Positions 1-9,266 are shown, counted from the stretch's first letter. The stretch: DNA of 64,000 bases from CBDUXP01 sp965371225 [NCBI: uncultured bacterium] (GCA_965371225.1 CBDUXP010000008.1:41427-105426), one strand, 5' to 3'. Program-made: numbers and translations. Notes: generated from the sequence alone by a model not told the origin.

Positions 1-263
1 TCGATGCGCGAGTCGCCCGGATTCGTGATCAGCGCGTCCAAGGAGGCGGGGAAGAACCCGTGGTCCAGGTAGAACAGTTGCAAGGTGGACTTGAGCGTGG
101 CGATCTGGGCGCGCGCCGTTTCGTGTTTGGCGCGTTCGAGATTGTTCATGTAGCGCTGGGTCACGATGGTCGCCAACAGGCCGATGATCACGATCACGAC
201 CATGAGTTCCACCAGGGTGAAGCCGGCGGCGCGAGTCAGGCGCGAATGGTGTGTGCGGTCCAT
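1..263 (-). CDS. gspG: Type II secretion major pseudopilin GspG (partial, cut by window edge)
   Basis: This is the first 87 residues of the major pseudopilin, which polymerises into the periplasmic pseudopilus that pushes substrates through the secretin. A short basic leader (MDRTHHSRLTRAAG) is followed by the prepilin peptidase site G^FTLVELMVV, with the expected Glu at mature position 5 and a hydrophobic helix reaching about residue 35. The next stretch, ending FYLDHGFFPASLDAL, matches the GspG globular domain. The start is the ATG at 263, 10 bases after the gspF stop, so it is the last visible gene of the gspC-D-E-F-G operon. The C-terminus lies outside the window. The assignment is firm because both the leader and the gene order agree. 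Confidence 0.93.
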   Translation of the reverse strand, partial: MDRTHHSRLTRAAGFTLVELMVVIVIIGLLATIVTQRYMNNLERAKHETARAQIATLKSTLQLFYLDHGFFPASLDALITNPGDSRI

Positions 264-273
264 GGGAAGGTCC

Positions 274-1494
274 TCATCCGAGTCGGGTGTTGAGTTCAAA
301 AATCGGCAGCAGGATCGCGAGCACGACGAAGCCGACGATCCCGCCCATCACCAGGATCATCGCCGGCTCCACCAGCGAGACGAGCGCGCTCAGGTCGGCC
401 TCCAGCTCTTCGTCCGCCGTGTCCGCCGTCCGCAGCAGCATCTCATCCAGGCGGCCGCTCCGTTCGCCGAGCGCGACCATGTGCAGGACGATCGACGGGA
501 AGATACCCGTGCGGCGCAGCGCCCCGGCCAGGTCGTCGCCCCGCCGCACCCCTTCCTGCGCCTCTTCGATGGCGCGCGCGAAGCGCACGTGGTTCACCAC
601 GTTGCGCACGATGTTCATGCCGTCCAGCAGCGGCAAGCCGCTGTGCAACAGGGTGCCCAAGGTCCGGCAGAAGCGGGAGATGATGAGACTCTGGGTCAGC
701 CGGCGGAGCACGGGCGCCCGCATGCGGAACCCGTCCCACTGGGCCCGGCCGGGCGGCGTGGCCAAGTACGCGCGGAGGAACAGCACGCCGCCGATCAGCC
801 CCAGCCCCAGGGCCCACCACCACATCTGCACGAAACCGCTCGCGGCCAACAGCACGCGGGTCATTAGTGGTAATTCCTGGCCGATCTCCAGGAGCATGCG
901 GGTCACCTGTGGGACGATGTACGCCAGGAGGAAGGTTAAGACCCCGATCCCGACCACGGTCATGAGGGCGGGATAGGTCATGGCGGCCTGGATCCGGCGG
1001 CGGATCTGGCCGCGGCGCTCCAGGTAATCGGCCAACCGGCTGAGCACCGCGTCCAGCGCTCCCGCCGCCTCGCCGGCGCGGACCATGTTCACGTACATGG
1101 GCGGGAACCAGCGCGGCGCCTGACTTAGCGCGTCGCTGTAGCTCGTGCCCTTGCTGACGTTCCCCTTGAGGCCGAGCACGACCGTCGCCAACGGGGCATG
1201 GTCGATCTGTTCCATGACCGCGTCGAGCGCGTCCACCAGCGGCATCCCCGCCTGCAGGAGCACCGCCATTTGGCGCGTGAACACGGCGCGGTCCCGTTCG
1301 CTGACCCGCGCGGGGAGCCACTGCCGTACGGTGGTGGGCCGGGGGCCGCTCTCCCCCGCCGCCTCGGCGACCGTGGTGGGGACCAGCCCCATGTCGCGCA
1401 ATTTTGCGCGCGCGGCGACGGGCGTATCGGCGTCCAGCACGCCCGTGGTGGTGCTGCCCGCGGTGGTGAACGCGCGATAGCTGTAAACCGGCAT
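274..1494 (-). CDS. gspF: Type II secretion inner-membrane platform protein GspF
   Basis: GspF is the polytopic inner-membrane platform that couples the GspE ATPase to pseudopilus assembly. The 406 residues are the normal family length. Two T2SSF cytoplasmic domains are visible (about 70-195 and 275-395), separated and followed by three hydrophobic segments, including YPALMTVVGIGVLTFLLAYI and, at the C-terminus, ILVMGGIVGFVVLAILLPIF. It opens with the typical MPVYSYRAF. It lies 21 bases after gspE and 10 bases before gspG on the same strand, so it is co-transcribed with them. Confidence 0.96.
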   Translation of the reverse strand: MPVYSYRAFTTAGSTTTGVLDADTPVAARAKLRDMGLVPTTVAEAAGESGPRPTTVRQWLPARVSERDRAVFTRQMAVLLQAGMPLVDALDAVMEQIDHAPLATVVLGLKGNVSKGTSYSDALSQAPRWFPPMYVNMVRAGEAAGALDAVLSRLADYLERRGQIRRRIQAAMTYPALMTVVGIGVLTFLLAYIVPQVTRMLLEIGQELPLMTRVLLAASGFVQMWWWALGLGLIGGVLFLRAYLATPPGRAQWDGFRMRAPVLRRLTQSLIISRFCRTLGTLLHSGLPLLDGMNIVRNVVNHVRFARAIEEAQEGVRRGDDLAGALRRTGIFPSIVLHMVALGERSGRLDEMLLRTADTADEELEADLSALVSLVEPAMILVMGGIVGFVVLAILLPIFELNTRLG

Positions 1495-1515
1495 CCCGTG
1501 CGGCTCCGCCCCGGC

Positions 1516-3216
1516 CTAGGCCTCCACGACCACTTCGCGCGTGACGCGCAAGACTTCTTCAATCGTCGTCTGGCCGGCGAGTATCTTGCGGGCGCCGTCG
1601 CCCCGCAGGGTTTGCAGATGCCCGCGGGCGACCGCGAGACGCCGGATTTCCGTCGCCGCCGCGTGGTGCAGCACCGCTTCCTGCAGTTCCGCATCCATCA
1701 GAAGCAGTTCAAAGATGCCCGTGCGCCCCAGGTAGCCGCGATCCGAACACTTCGCACACCCCACCGCGCGATAGGCCATGCCCTCGGGCAGGTCGGCCTG
1801 CCGGATGCCCACCTCCAGCAGCTCCTCGTCGGACGGGCGATACGCTTCGCGACAGTGCGCGCACACGGTCCGCACCAGGCGTTGCGCAATGATCGCCACC
1901 ACGGAGCTGCTCACCAGGAACGGTTCGATGCCCATATTGGTCAAGCGGGTGATGCCGCCGGCCGCGTCGTTGGTGTGCAGGGTACTGAACACCAAGTGGC
2001 CGGTCAGGGACGCCTGGATCGCCATCTCGGCGGTTTCAATATCGCGCACTTCACCCACGAGAATGATGTCCGGGTCCTGGCGCAGCATGGAGCGCAACCC
2101 GTTCGCGAAGGTCAAGTCGATCTGCCGCCGGACCTGGATCTGGCCGATGCCATCCATCTGGTACTCCACCGGATCCTCGATGGTGATGATGTTTTTTTCG
2201 GCGCTGTTCAGCCGGGACAGGGCGGCGTACAGGGTGGTGGTCTTGCCGCTGCCCGTGGGCCCGGTCACGAGCACGATCCCGTGGGACAGGCGGATCACCC
2301 GCTCCAGCACGTTCAGGTCCTCGGCGCTCATGCCCAGCTGCTCCAGCGAGAAGAGGAAATTGGTGCGGTCCAGGATGCGCATGACCACGCGCTCGCCGTA
2401 GGACGTGGGCACGATGCTGACGCGAATGTCGATTTCGACGCCCCGCAGGGTGATCTTGATGCGTCCGTCCTGCGGCAGCCGGCGTTCGGCAATGTCCAGG
2501 TCGGCCATCACCTTGATGCGCGAGACGATGGAGGCGTGCATCTGGCGCGGCGGCCGGTGCATCTCGTACAGCACGCCGTCGATCCGGTAGCGCACCTTCA
2601 GCTCCCGTTCGTACGGTTCAATGTGCACATCGCTGGCGCGCTCGCGGACCGCTTGGGAAATGATCACGTTGACCAGCTTGATGATCGGCGCTTCGTGGGC
2701 CAGGTCCAGCAGGTCGCGCCGCTCTTCCGCCAGCGCCTCCAAGCCGAGTTCCGTCTCGTCGATATCCTGAATGATCTGCGCGGCGCTGTGCTGCTCCGCA
2801 TCGAAGTAGCCCTCGATGACACGCACGATCTCGCCGCGCGGGTAGACCACCGGCTCAACGCGCATGGCGAGCAGCGCGGCCAAATCGTCCAACGCGTGGA
2901 GGTTGAACGGGTCGTAGACGCCCACGATGCAGCAGTCCCCCTCCTCCCGGAGCGGCACCATCAGGTGCTCCCGCAGGAATGCCAGCGGCACTTTGGTCAG
3001 CAGCGCCGGCGTCACCGCGCGGTCGATCTGGGGCGCGTATTCCAGCGCCAGGTACTCGGCCGCCGCCGCGAGATATTCCTCCTCGGGCAGCCACCCTTCC
3101 TCCACGAGCACTCCCCCCAAATGCCCGTTCCGCTGCTGTTGCAGCGCCTCGGCCGCCGCCAAGTGATCCGTCGTCAGCGACGTGTGCGCGAGGAGGTGGG
3201 CACCCAGAGCGGACAT
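1516..3216 (-). CDS. gspE: Type II secretion ATPase GspE
   Basis: This hexameric cytoplasmic ATPase powers pseudopilus assembly. It has 566 residues from the ATG at 3216, five bases after the gspD stop; the open frame runs further upstream, but only across gspD. An N-terminal GspE/MshEN-type domain is followed by the ATPase core: Walker A GPTGSGKTTTLY, an Asp-box region around ITIEDPVEYQ, Walker B ILVGEVRDIET and a His-box (LVFSTLHTNDA). Near the C-terminus the two CxxC pairs (CAHC and CAKC) form the zinc-binding tetracysteine element of T2SS-type ATPases. Confidence 0.97.
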   Translation of the reverse strand: MSALGAHLLAHTSLTTDHLAAAEALQQQRNGHLGGVLVEEGWLPEEEYLAAAAEYLALEYAPQIDRAVTPALLTKVPLAFLREHLMVPLREEGDCCIVGVYDPFNLHALDDLAALLAMRVEPVVYPRGEIVRVIEGYFDAEQHSAAQIIQDIDETELGLEALAEERRDLLDLAHEAPIIKLVNVIISQAVRERASDVHIEPYERELKVRYRIDGVLYEMHRPPRQMHASIVSRIKVMADLDIAERRLPQDGRIKITLRGVEIDIRVSIVPTSYGERVVMRILDRTNFLFSLEQLGMSAEDLNVLERVIRLSHGIVLVTGPTGSGKTTTLYAALSRLNSAEKNIITIEDPVEYQMDGIGQIQVRRQIDLTFANGLRSMLRQDPDIILVGEVRDIETAEMAIQASLTGHLVFSTLHTNDAAGGITRLTNMGIEPFLVSSSVVAIIAQRLVRTVCAHCREAYRPSDEELLEVGIRQADLPEGMAYRAVGCAKCSDRGYLGRTGIFELLLMDAELQEAVLHHAAATEIRRLAVARGHLQTLRGDGARKILAGQTTIEEVLRVTREVVVEA

Positions 3217-3221
3217 GGTCG

Positions 3222-5384
3222 TTACTTGACCGGCGCGTCGATGAGCCCCGGAACGTCGATGCGCCCCGAGACGGCGGCCGCGGCCTCCGTGGTCCGGGGG
3301 GCCGGCAGCAAGGTGTGGGAGTTGCGCGGCTGCGGCCGGAAGGTGCGCGACCGCCGGTACGTGCCCACGCCCTGCATCTGCTCTTGCGCCTGGTCCGGCA
3401 GCTCGCGCGCCTTCTCTCGCGTCACCCATTCGGACGTTTTGAGATCGGGCACGATGGTCGGCGTGATGAAGACCATCAGGTTCGTTTTCGAGGTCGTGCG
3501 GGACCGGTTCTTGAAGAGCCAGCCGAAGAGGGGGATGTCGCCGAGCACCGGCACCTTGTTGACGGTGTCGCGGTCGCTCTCCGTGATCAAGCCGCCGATC
3601 ACCACCGTATGGCGATCGTTGACCAGCACTACGGTCGTCACCTCCCGCTTGACCTCGGTCAAGGTGCGGCTCTGGCCCACCAACACTTCCGGGCCCACCT
3701 CGTTCACTTCCTGGTGCAGCTCGAGCCGCACCGTCCCGTCCGGCGCGATGTGCGGCGTCACCTCCAGGGTGATCCCCACGTCGCGGAATTCGAAAGTTTC
3801 GTTCTGCGCGAGGCCGGAGCCCGCGCCCGTATCCGTGAGCGTGCCCGTGACGAACGGCACATTGTCGGCAATGACGATGCGCGCCTCTTCATTGTCCAGC
3901 ATCAGCAGGTTCGGCGAACTCAGGATGTTGAAGTCGCTGTCCAACTGGTTGGCGTTCGCCTCGATGAACAGTTGCAAGACCCCCATATCGAACGACAGCG
4001 CGCCAATGGTGCCGCCGACGGGGAGGGCGCCGGGGACGGCCGTGCTCACCGCAGCGATGTTCGTGAGATTGATCGGCGCCCCCAGATTCGACAGGTTGCT
4101 CAGCGTGCTGGCACCGACCGTCTGGTTCACGCCCGCGAACCCGCCATCGCTCCGGCCGGAAGCGCCGGTGAGGGACCACCGGATACCCAGGTTCCGCGCG
4201 AAGTCCAGGCTGACTTCCGCGATCAAGACTTCCACAAGCACCTGCGGGCGGCGGACGTCCAGTTGGTCGATGATGCGGCGCATGACCTCGAAGTCTTGCG
4301 GGCTGGCGATGAGCAGCAGCGCGTTCGTCGCCTCGTCCGCCACGACGGACACCTCCGGGTAGAACGTGCGCACGCGCTCGGCGGAGGCGGCGCCGTCTCC
4401 GGCGGGCGGGGCGGCGCTCGCCAGGTTGGTCAAGACGTCCGCCAACTCGGGGGCCAGGGCGTTGGAGAGTTGGTACACGTGAATGTTGTTCTGCTCCACG
4501 GGCGTCTGCGTGTCCAACTCGCGAATGAGGAACATGACCTGTTGGGAATCGATTTCATTGGCGACGATAATGAGCGAATTCGTGCGCGTTTCCGGAATGA
4601 TTTTCACTTCGCTGGGCCGCCCCGCCACCGCGGCTTCCGGCGGCTGCCCCGCGCGGCGCGGCCGGCGCGGTGTCGCCTGCGCCCCGATCGGTTCCAGCGC
4701 TTCCCGCAGGGTCTGGGCGATCTGGTCGGCGCGGGCGTACTTCAGCGCGATGATCGTGATGTTTTCCTGATACCCGGACACGTCGATCTGGTCCACGATC
4801 CGCAGGATCCGGCGAATGTTCGCCGAGGAGTCCGTCATGATGATCGTGTTCGTATTGGGGTGGGCGACCATGTTCGAGTCGCGGCTCACCAGCGATTGGA
4901 GGATGCCCGTCAGCCCCTGCGCCTCCGCGTACCGCAAGGGAATCAACTGCGTGACCAATTGATCCTCTGTGAACCCGGGGCAGTGGTCGCGCCCCACGCA
5001 CACGGGAATGTCCTTCTGGGCCGCGGTCCGGGCCTGCACCACCTTGTACGCGTTGTCCCCGGGCACCAGGGCAAATCCGTGCAATTCCAGAATGGCCTGC
5101 AACACCTCGAACGCCTGCGCCCGCGGCACCCGGCGCGGCGCCACGATCGTGACCGTCCCCTTGACCGCAGGATCGATCAGGAAATTCTGGCCCGTCATCC
5201 GGCTGACGGCGTTGATGACTTCGCGCAGGTCCGCCCCGTCGAAGTTGATGGACACCATGTCGCCCCCATCGTCGAAGGGTTCCTGGCCCGGCGGGGGGAT
5301 CTGGGCGGCGACGGCTGCCGGATACCCCGACAACACCATCATGGCAAGTGCGCCGGCCGTGAGCCCAAGCCAAATGCGGTGCAT
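3222..5384 (-). CDS. gspD: Type II secretion outer-membrane secretin GspD
   Basis: GspD forms the gated outer-membrane channel of the type II system. It is 720 residues long. A signal peptide (MHRIWLGLTAGALAMMVLSG, then an AVAA-type cleavage region) is followed by the N0 domain (VSINFDGADLREVINAVSR), three N1-N3 repeats including LIPLRYAEAQGLTGIL and IIALKYARADQIAQTLREAL, and the secretin beta-barrel domain. The barrel ends in the diagnostic VPVLGDIPLFGWLFK and LMVFITPTIV. A Pro/Ala-rich insertion with TPRRPRRAGQPPEAAVAGRP sits inside the N-domain repeats. The C-terminal tail of about 80 residues after the barrel may hold the pilotin-binding S-domain, but I cannot assign it. It lies 8 bases after gspC. 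Confidence 0.97.
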   Translation of the reverse strand: MHRIWLGLTAGALAMMVLSGYPAAVAAQIPPPGQEPFDDGGDMVSINFDGADLREVINAVSRMTGQNFLIDPAVKGTVTIVAPRRVPRAQAFEVLQAILELHGFALVPGDNAYKVVQARTAAQKDIPVCVGRDHCPGFTEDQLVTQLIPLRYAEAQGLTGILQSLVSRDSNMVAHPNTNTIIMTDSSANIRRILRIVDQIDVSGYQENITIIALKYARADQIAQTLREALEPIGAQATPRRPRRAGQPPEAAVAGRPSEVKIIPETRTNSLIIVANEIDSQQVMFLIRELDTQTPVEQNNIHVYQLSNALAPELADVLTNLASAAPPAGDGAASAERVRTFYPEVSVVADEATNALLLIASPQDFEVMRRIIDQLDVRRPQVLVEVLIAEVSLDFARNLGIRWSLTGASGRSDGGFAGVNQTVGASTLSNLSNLGAPINLTNIAAVSTAVPGALPVGGTIGALSFDMGVLQLFIEANANQLDSDFNILSSPNLLMLDNEEARIVIADNVPFVTGTLTDTGAGSGLAQNETFEFRDVGITLEVTPHIAPDGTVRLELHQEVNEVGPEVLVGQSRTLTEVKREVTTVVLVNDRHTVVIGGLITESDRDTVNKVPVLGDIPLFGWLFKNRSRTTSKTNLMVFITPTIVPDLKTSEWVTREKARELPDQAQEQMQGVGTYRRSRTFRPQPRNSHTLLPAPRTTEAAAAVSGRIDVPGLIDAPVK

Positions 5385-5392
5385 ACGCCTCC

Positions 5393-6346
5393 TTACCGCA
5401 CCTTGAAGATGAGGTGGCGCGGCAGGTTGTTCCGAATGATCTGGACCCGAATGTCGTTCGCGGACATCATGGTGTCCCCCATCGCGATCAGGTCCTGCTG
5501 CGAATTGACGCGCTGCCCGTTCACGGAGATCACCACATCGCCGGCCTGAAACCCCAGCGACGTGAGCAGGTTCCCGCGCCCCAAGTCGCGCAGGACGAGC
5601 CCGGAGTTTTGCCCGCCCACCATCCGGGGCTCGGTGTAGACCGAATCGATCGTCTGCAGCAGGTCGGGCCCCAGTTCGCGCTGGAACGCGTCCCCGTTGA
5701 TCACGCGCAAGTTGTCGTTGATGCGCCGGATGGGGTCCGTGGCGGCGGCCGGCTGGCGCCGCTGTCCCCGCAGGTTGCGCGGCGTCCGCGACGCGAACGA
5801 GCGGGCGACCCGCGTGCCGCTGGAGGCGCCCGGCGGCACCGCCATCGCGCCGGCGAGCATTTTCAACACTTCCTGCCGACCGTTGCGGATCAAGACCACG
5901 AGCTGCTCGTACACCCCGTGGAGCAGGGCCCCCTCCACGATGGTGTCCCCGATTTCGTACAGCTTCTGCGTCCGGGCCGTCTGATTCTCGATGATCGCGT
6001 AACCCGCGCCCGGTCCCAGCGCTACCGTGCCCACGAGCCGGAGCTTCAGCGTCGTCTCCCGCAAATTTTCCAGCACCGGGCCCTGCGGCTTCGGGCGGGG
6101 AGCGGGGGCCGGCCGCTCACTGAGCGCCCCGAACACGGGGGAGGCACGCAACGCCGCAAACCGGGCGCTGGGCAGTTGGACCGGAGTGGTCGGTGGGGGC
6201 GGGGGAGCCGGCGGTGCGGCGGCGGGGCGCCCGTCAGCCAGGACGGTCTGGACGGTGGTGAAGATGCTCGTCAGCGCCATTAGGACGAGCGCGAACGACA
6301 CGACCAGCCATGCCAGTTGAATTACTCGATTTGAGACGCGAATCAT
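5393..6346 (-). CDS. gspC: Type II secretion clamp protein GspC with C-terminal PDZ domain
   Basis: GspC is a bitopic inner-membrane protein that links the inner platform to the secretin. A single N-terminal membrane helix (VIQLAWLVVSFALVLMAL) is followed by a proline-rich periplasmic linker. Next comes the homology region (LRLVGTVALGPGAGYAIIEN) that contacts GspD N0. A C-terminal PDZ domain ends with LGFQAGDVVISVNGQRVNS and LPRHLIFKVR. I chose the ATG at 6346 (317 residues). The in-frame GTG at 6376 overlaps a plausible -10 element and would put extra residues before the membrane helix. It is the first gene of the visible operon. Confidence 0.92.
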   Translation of the reverse strand: MIRVSNRVIQLAWLVVSFALVLMALTSIFTTVQTVLADGRPAAAPPAPPPPPTTPVQLPSARFAALRASPVFGALSERPAPAPRPKPQGPVLENLRETTLKLRLVGTVALGPGAGYAIIENQTARTQKLYEIGDTIVEGALLHGVYEQLVVLIRNGRQEVLKMLAGAMAVPPGASSGTRVARSFASRTPRNLRGQRRQPAAATDPIRRINDNLRVINGDAFQRELGPDLLQTIDSVYTEPRMVGGQNSGLVLRDLGRGNLLTSLGFQAGDVVISVNGQRVNSQQDLIAMGDTMMSANDIRVQIIRNNLPRHLIFKVR

Positions 6347-6374
6347 CCCCAACCAGCGGCGCACCCACGGTGGC

Positions 6375-6404
6375 ACCGTAGCATAAGGCCCGCCCCAAGC
6401 TCAA
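6375..6404 (-). promoter_or_regulatory. Putative sigma70-type promoter of the gsp operon
   Basis: On the minus strand TTGAGC (6399-6404) is followed after 18 bases by TACGGT (6375-6380), about 30 bases upstream of the gspC ATG. Both hexamers are imperfect. Position and spacing are right, but there is no independent support. Confidence 0.4.
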
Positions 6405-6406
6405 GC

Positions 6407-6643
6407 CACGCTTAGAGTTAGGTGACCCGACGCTCCCGCGAGCCTCCTAGTGTCCAATCCGGCACACCAGGCCCCCCGGGACCGCAAAATCGCCCTGCCC
6501 GGCGCCCGAATAGCCGCCCCTGGGAAGCATACCATGCGCTCGCCATGTGACAACTAGACTTCGGCCTCTGCGGTCAGGGGCTCCGCAGGGCGGGGGAGGC
6601 TCCGGGGGGCACCGTCTCCCCGTACGGGCCAGGGCGCCGCGGC
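6407..6643. other. Intergenic region with no recognised gene
   Basis: Between the gspC promoter and the stop of the minus-strand exchanger gene I see no open frame with protein-like composition. It holds short GC-rich inverted repeats such as CTGCGG/CCGCAG near 6576-6596 with no T-tract, so a terminator cannot be claimed. Confidence 0.5.
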
Positions 6644-7585
6644 CTACGGCCCCGTGCCGGACCGGTAGGCGTAGGCAATGTAGAGGACGTACAGGCCCGC
6701 GAGCGCGCCGGCCGGAAGGCGGCCCAGCCGCGGCACGACCAGCAGCAGGAGCAGTGCCACCGAGAAGACCAACACGGCCGGGAAATGCAGGCGCAGCATG
6801 GGTGCGCTGACCGGCAGGGGCGCGAGGACGAGGACCAGCCCGAGCACGAACAGCACATTCAGGACGTTGCTGCCCAGCACGTTGCCGATCGCCAAGTCGG
6901 CCTCCCCCTTGGACGCCGCCATCCCGGAGGTGGCCAGCTCCGGGAGCGACGTGCCGATCGCCACGAGGCTGATGCCGATGAAGGCTTCGCTGAGCCCGAA
7001 CCCTTCGGCGATCGTGCGGGCCCCGCCGATGAGCCAGCGCGCACCCAACACCATGGCGACCAGCCCCGCTGCAATGCGCACCACATCGCGGCCCGGCCGC
7101 AGCTCCGGAACGGGCTCGTCGGCCGCGTCGGCCCGATGGCGCCGCGCGGCGCGGAACTGGAGGTAGAGGAACCCCCCGAACCCGGCCAACAGGAGCACCC
7201 CATCACCCTGGCCGAGGACACCGTCCAGCGCCAGCACGTACAGCATCACCACGCCCCCCAGGGCGAACGGCACCCCGCTGCGCACCGTAGCGCGAGAGAT
7301 GGCCAGCGGCCAGGCCAGCGCGCTGAGCCCCAGCACCAGTCCGATGTTGGCGATGTTGCTGCCGAGGATGTTGCCCAGCGCCATGTCGGTGCTGCCGCGG
7401 AAAGTCATGGTGAGCGTGCTGATCAGTTCCGGGCTGGAGGAGGCCAGGGAGACCACGGTGAGTCCCACGATGGCGGCGCTGATGCGGAGGCCGCGCGCAA
7501 TGGCCGAGGCGCCGCCGACGAACCACTCGGCCCCCCAGTACAGGCCGGCCATGCCCAATGCGATCAGGAAAAGGGCGGCGAGCAT
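6644..7585 (-). CDS. Sodium/calcium exchanger family membrane protein (CaCA, YrbG-like)
   Basis: This 313-residue polytopic membrane protein exchanges Na+ (or H+) for Ca2+. The CaCA family has two inverted alpha-repeats of five helices, and both signatures are visible. The first contains VSLASSSPELISTL followed by ALGNILGSNIANIGLVLGL. The second contains VAIGTSLPELATSGMA followed by AIGNVLGSNVLNVLFVLGL. The acidic residues of the two SSPE/SLPE motifs are the expected ion ligands. A short charged loop (RRHRADAADE) separates the repeats, the usual YrbG-type architecture. It is a stand-alone gene; the neighbours do not suggest a specialised role. Confidence 0.93.
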   Translation of the reverse strand: MLAALFLIALGMAGLYWGAEWFVGGASAIARGLRISAAIVGLTVVSLASSSPELISTLTMTFRGSTDMALGNILGSNIANIGLVLGLSALAWPLAISRATVRSGVPFALGGVVMLYVLALDGVLGQGDGVLLLAGFGGFLYLQFRAARRHRADAADEPVPELRPGRDVVRIAAGLVAMVLGARWLIGGARTIAEGFGLSEAFIGISLVAIGTSLPELATSGMAASKGEADLAIGNVLGSNVLNVLFVLGLVLVLAPLPVSAPMLRLHFPAVLVFSVALLLLLVVPRLGRLPAGALAGLYVLYIAYAYRSGTGP

Positions 7586-7712
7586 GGGGGGAATCTCCGG
7601 TGGCGGGGCCGACCGCGCGAGGGGGAGAGGGAACGCGCACAGTCACCGAACGATACCGGGCCCCGCGGCCGCCCATTCAGCAACCCCGGCGCGTCGCCCC
7701 GGGGCCGCGGCC

Positions 7713-7997
7713 TTACAGGGCTTCGACTTCGTCAATCTCGGGCCGCTCTCCCAGCAGGCCCTTACTCAACTCAAAGAACTCCAGAAAGTGCGGGAATCGC
7801 TGGTGCGCATCCCGCGCTGCCGCGTCCTGCCACACTTCGTAAAAGCGGATGACCGCGGGATCGGCGCCGGACCTGAACGCCTGGTAGGTCACGCTGCCGG
7901 GTTCGTCCTGCGTCGCCGCCACCAGCGCAGACACCCCGTCCTGCAGCGCGGCTTCGGCGCCCGGTTTCGCCTTGATCTTGACGAAGACGTAGATCAC
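7713..7997 (-). CDS. Small ABM-domain (YgiN-like) monooxygenase, copy 1
   Basis: This 94-residue protein of the antibiotic biosynthesis monooxygenase (ABM) dimeric alpha-beta barrel fold opens MIYVFVKIKAKPGAEAAL and carries the family features DEPGSVTYQAF and VIRFYEVWQDAAARDAHQ. The fold usually oxidises quinols or aromatic substrates without a cofactor, or degrades haem; the substrate here cannot be read. It starts with GTG at 7997, 45 bases after the stop of a paralogous gene, and the dienoyl-CoA isomerase-like gene lies upstream of both, so the three are probably co-transcribed. Confidence 0.85.
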   Translation of the reverse strand: MIYVFVKIKAKPGAEAALQDGVSALVAATQDEPGSVTYQAFRSGADPAVIRFYEVWQDAAARDAHQRFPHFLEFFELSKGLLGERPEIDEVEAL

Positions 7998-8042
7998 GCG
8001 CGGGCTCCGCCGGCCCGGTGGCCGCCCCGCGACTGCCGCGGG

Positions 8043-8330
8043 TTAGAGACTCTGCACCACATCGGCTTCCATGGGCTCCGCCATGTCCGGGGTGTGTTGC
8101 TCGCCGAACTGCTGGAAGTGGGGCGCCGCCATGTGCGCCTGCAGCGCCTGCATGTCCCGCCATTCTTCCTTCAGGCGGATCACGGTCGGATCGTTCTGCG
8201 ACGCGAACGCTGCATACCCCAGGCACCCGTCCTCGGCTTGCGTGGCGGCAACCAGCTCCCGCAGGCTCGCCTGCACCGCCTCAGCGCGGTCCGCTTTGAT
8301 CGTGAGTTTGACGAAAATGTGAACGCTCAT
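8043..8330 (-). CDS. Small ABM-domain (YgiN-like) monooxygenase, copy 2
   Basis: This 95-residue ABM-fold protein (MSVHIFVKLTIKADRAEAV, then LGYAAFASQNDPTVIRLKEEW) is clearly paralogous to the next gene downstream. The His in HMAAPHFQQFGE sits where the family has its conserved C-terminal histidines. It has a clear ribosome binding site (AGAGGAG) ahead of the ATG. It lies 42 bases after the dienoyl-CoA isomerase-like gene. A tandem pair may form a heterodimer, since the ABM fold is normally dimeric; that is inference. Confidence 0.85.
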   Translation of the reverse strand: MSVHIFVKLTIKADRAEAVQASLRELVAATQAEDGCLGYAAFASQNDPTVIRLKEEWRDMQALQAHMAAPHFQQFGEQHTPDMAEPMEADVVQSL

Positions 8331-8372
8331 TTGCTCCTCTTTCTGGTGCCGTCGGGCATCCCGCCCGCGGCC

Positions 8373-9200
8373 TTACTGCCCGGTGTAGGCCGGCGGCCGC
8401 TTTTCCATGAACGCCTGCATGGCTTCCACCACGTCGTTGCTCGGGAGAAACGCGCTGTTCCACAACGCCACGTAACGCAAGCCGTCTTCCACGCTCTTGC
8501 CCTCGCAGTAGCGGAGCACCGCCTTCGCCCCCTGCACGGCCAAGGGCGAGTTGGCGGCGATCTCGTTGGCCATGGCCTGCGCCGCCGCGATGACCCCCTC
8601 CCGGTCCGGGTATACCTCGTTGACGAAGTGGATGTCCTTGGCCCGCGCCGCGTCCATGTCCTTGCCCGTGTACACCAGCTCCGCCACGTGGCCGCGGCCG
8701 ATGATGCCCGGCAGCCGCTGTAACGTCCCCACGTCCGCGGTGATGGCGATCTTCGTTTCGCGCACGCTGAACACCGCATCGGCCGCCGCCAGCCGCACGT
8801 CGCACGCCGTCGTGAGGTCGATCGCCCCGCCGATGCACCAGCCGTGCATGGCCGCGATGACCGGCTTGGGACAATCGGCGACCGCCGTGATGGACGCTTG
8901 CATGCGGCCGATGGCGCCCAGCGCTTGGGTGCGCTGCGCCGCCTGGCTCAGGTCGCCGTTCCCGTCGGCGCCGAGCAGCCCTCCAAACTCGTTCAGGTCC
9001 AGGCCGGTGGAGAAGGCCGGGCCTTCGGCGGCGATGACGATGGCGCGCACGGAGTCATCCGCGCGCAGCTCGGCCATGGCCTGGGGCAGTTCCTCCCAGA
9101 ACGCGCGCCCCATGGCGTTGCGCTTCTCCGCCCGGTCCAGCCACAGGGTGGCAATGGCGCCCGCGCGATCAATGCGAAATACGGTGTAGGGGTTCGACAT
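8373..9200 (-). CDS. Enoyl-CoA hydratase/isomerase family, dienoyl-CoA isomerase (ECH1)-like
   Basis: This crotonase-fold protein of 275 residues starts at the ATG at 9200 (ribosome site GGGAGAAGG); the longer open frame upstream is antisense to rsgA. The oxyanion-hole regions are AFSTGLDLNEFG and HGWCIGGAIDLTTACDVRLA. The segment VFSVRETKI...ITADVGTLQRLPGIIG closely follows the delta(3,5)-delta(2,4)-dienoyl-CoA isomerase pattern, retaining the Glu (VRE) and Asp (ADVG) that act as acid-base pair in ECH1. I therefore favour isomerisation of dienoyl-CoA in unsaturated fatty-acid oxidation over simple hydration. It is the first gene of a probable operon with two ABM-domain proteins. Confidence 0.85.
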   Translation of the reverse strand: MSNPYTVFRIDRAGAIATLWLDRAEKRNAMGRAFWEELPQAMAELRADDSVRAIVIAAEGPAFSTGLDLNEFGGLLGADGNGDLSQAAQRTQALGAIGRMQASITAVADCPKPVIAAMHGWCIGGAIDLTTACDVRLAAADAVFSVRETKIAITADVGTLQRLPGIIGRGHVAELVYTGKDMDAARAKDIHFVNEVYPDREGVIAAAQAMANEIAANSPLAVQGAKAVLRYCEGKSVEDGLRYVALWNSAFLPSNDVVEAMQAFMEKRPPAYTGQ

Positions 9201-9266
9201 AGGCCTTCTCCCGCGGGCTCCGGGGCCCGGGCGGCCACAGTGTATCCGATGCCCGCCGGCCCCGCG

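Noticed and set aside
1198-5549. Very long open frames antisense to gspE and gspD
   Set aside because: They are His/Arg/Gln-rich products of GC-rich antisense reading and overlap well-supported gsp genes.
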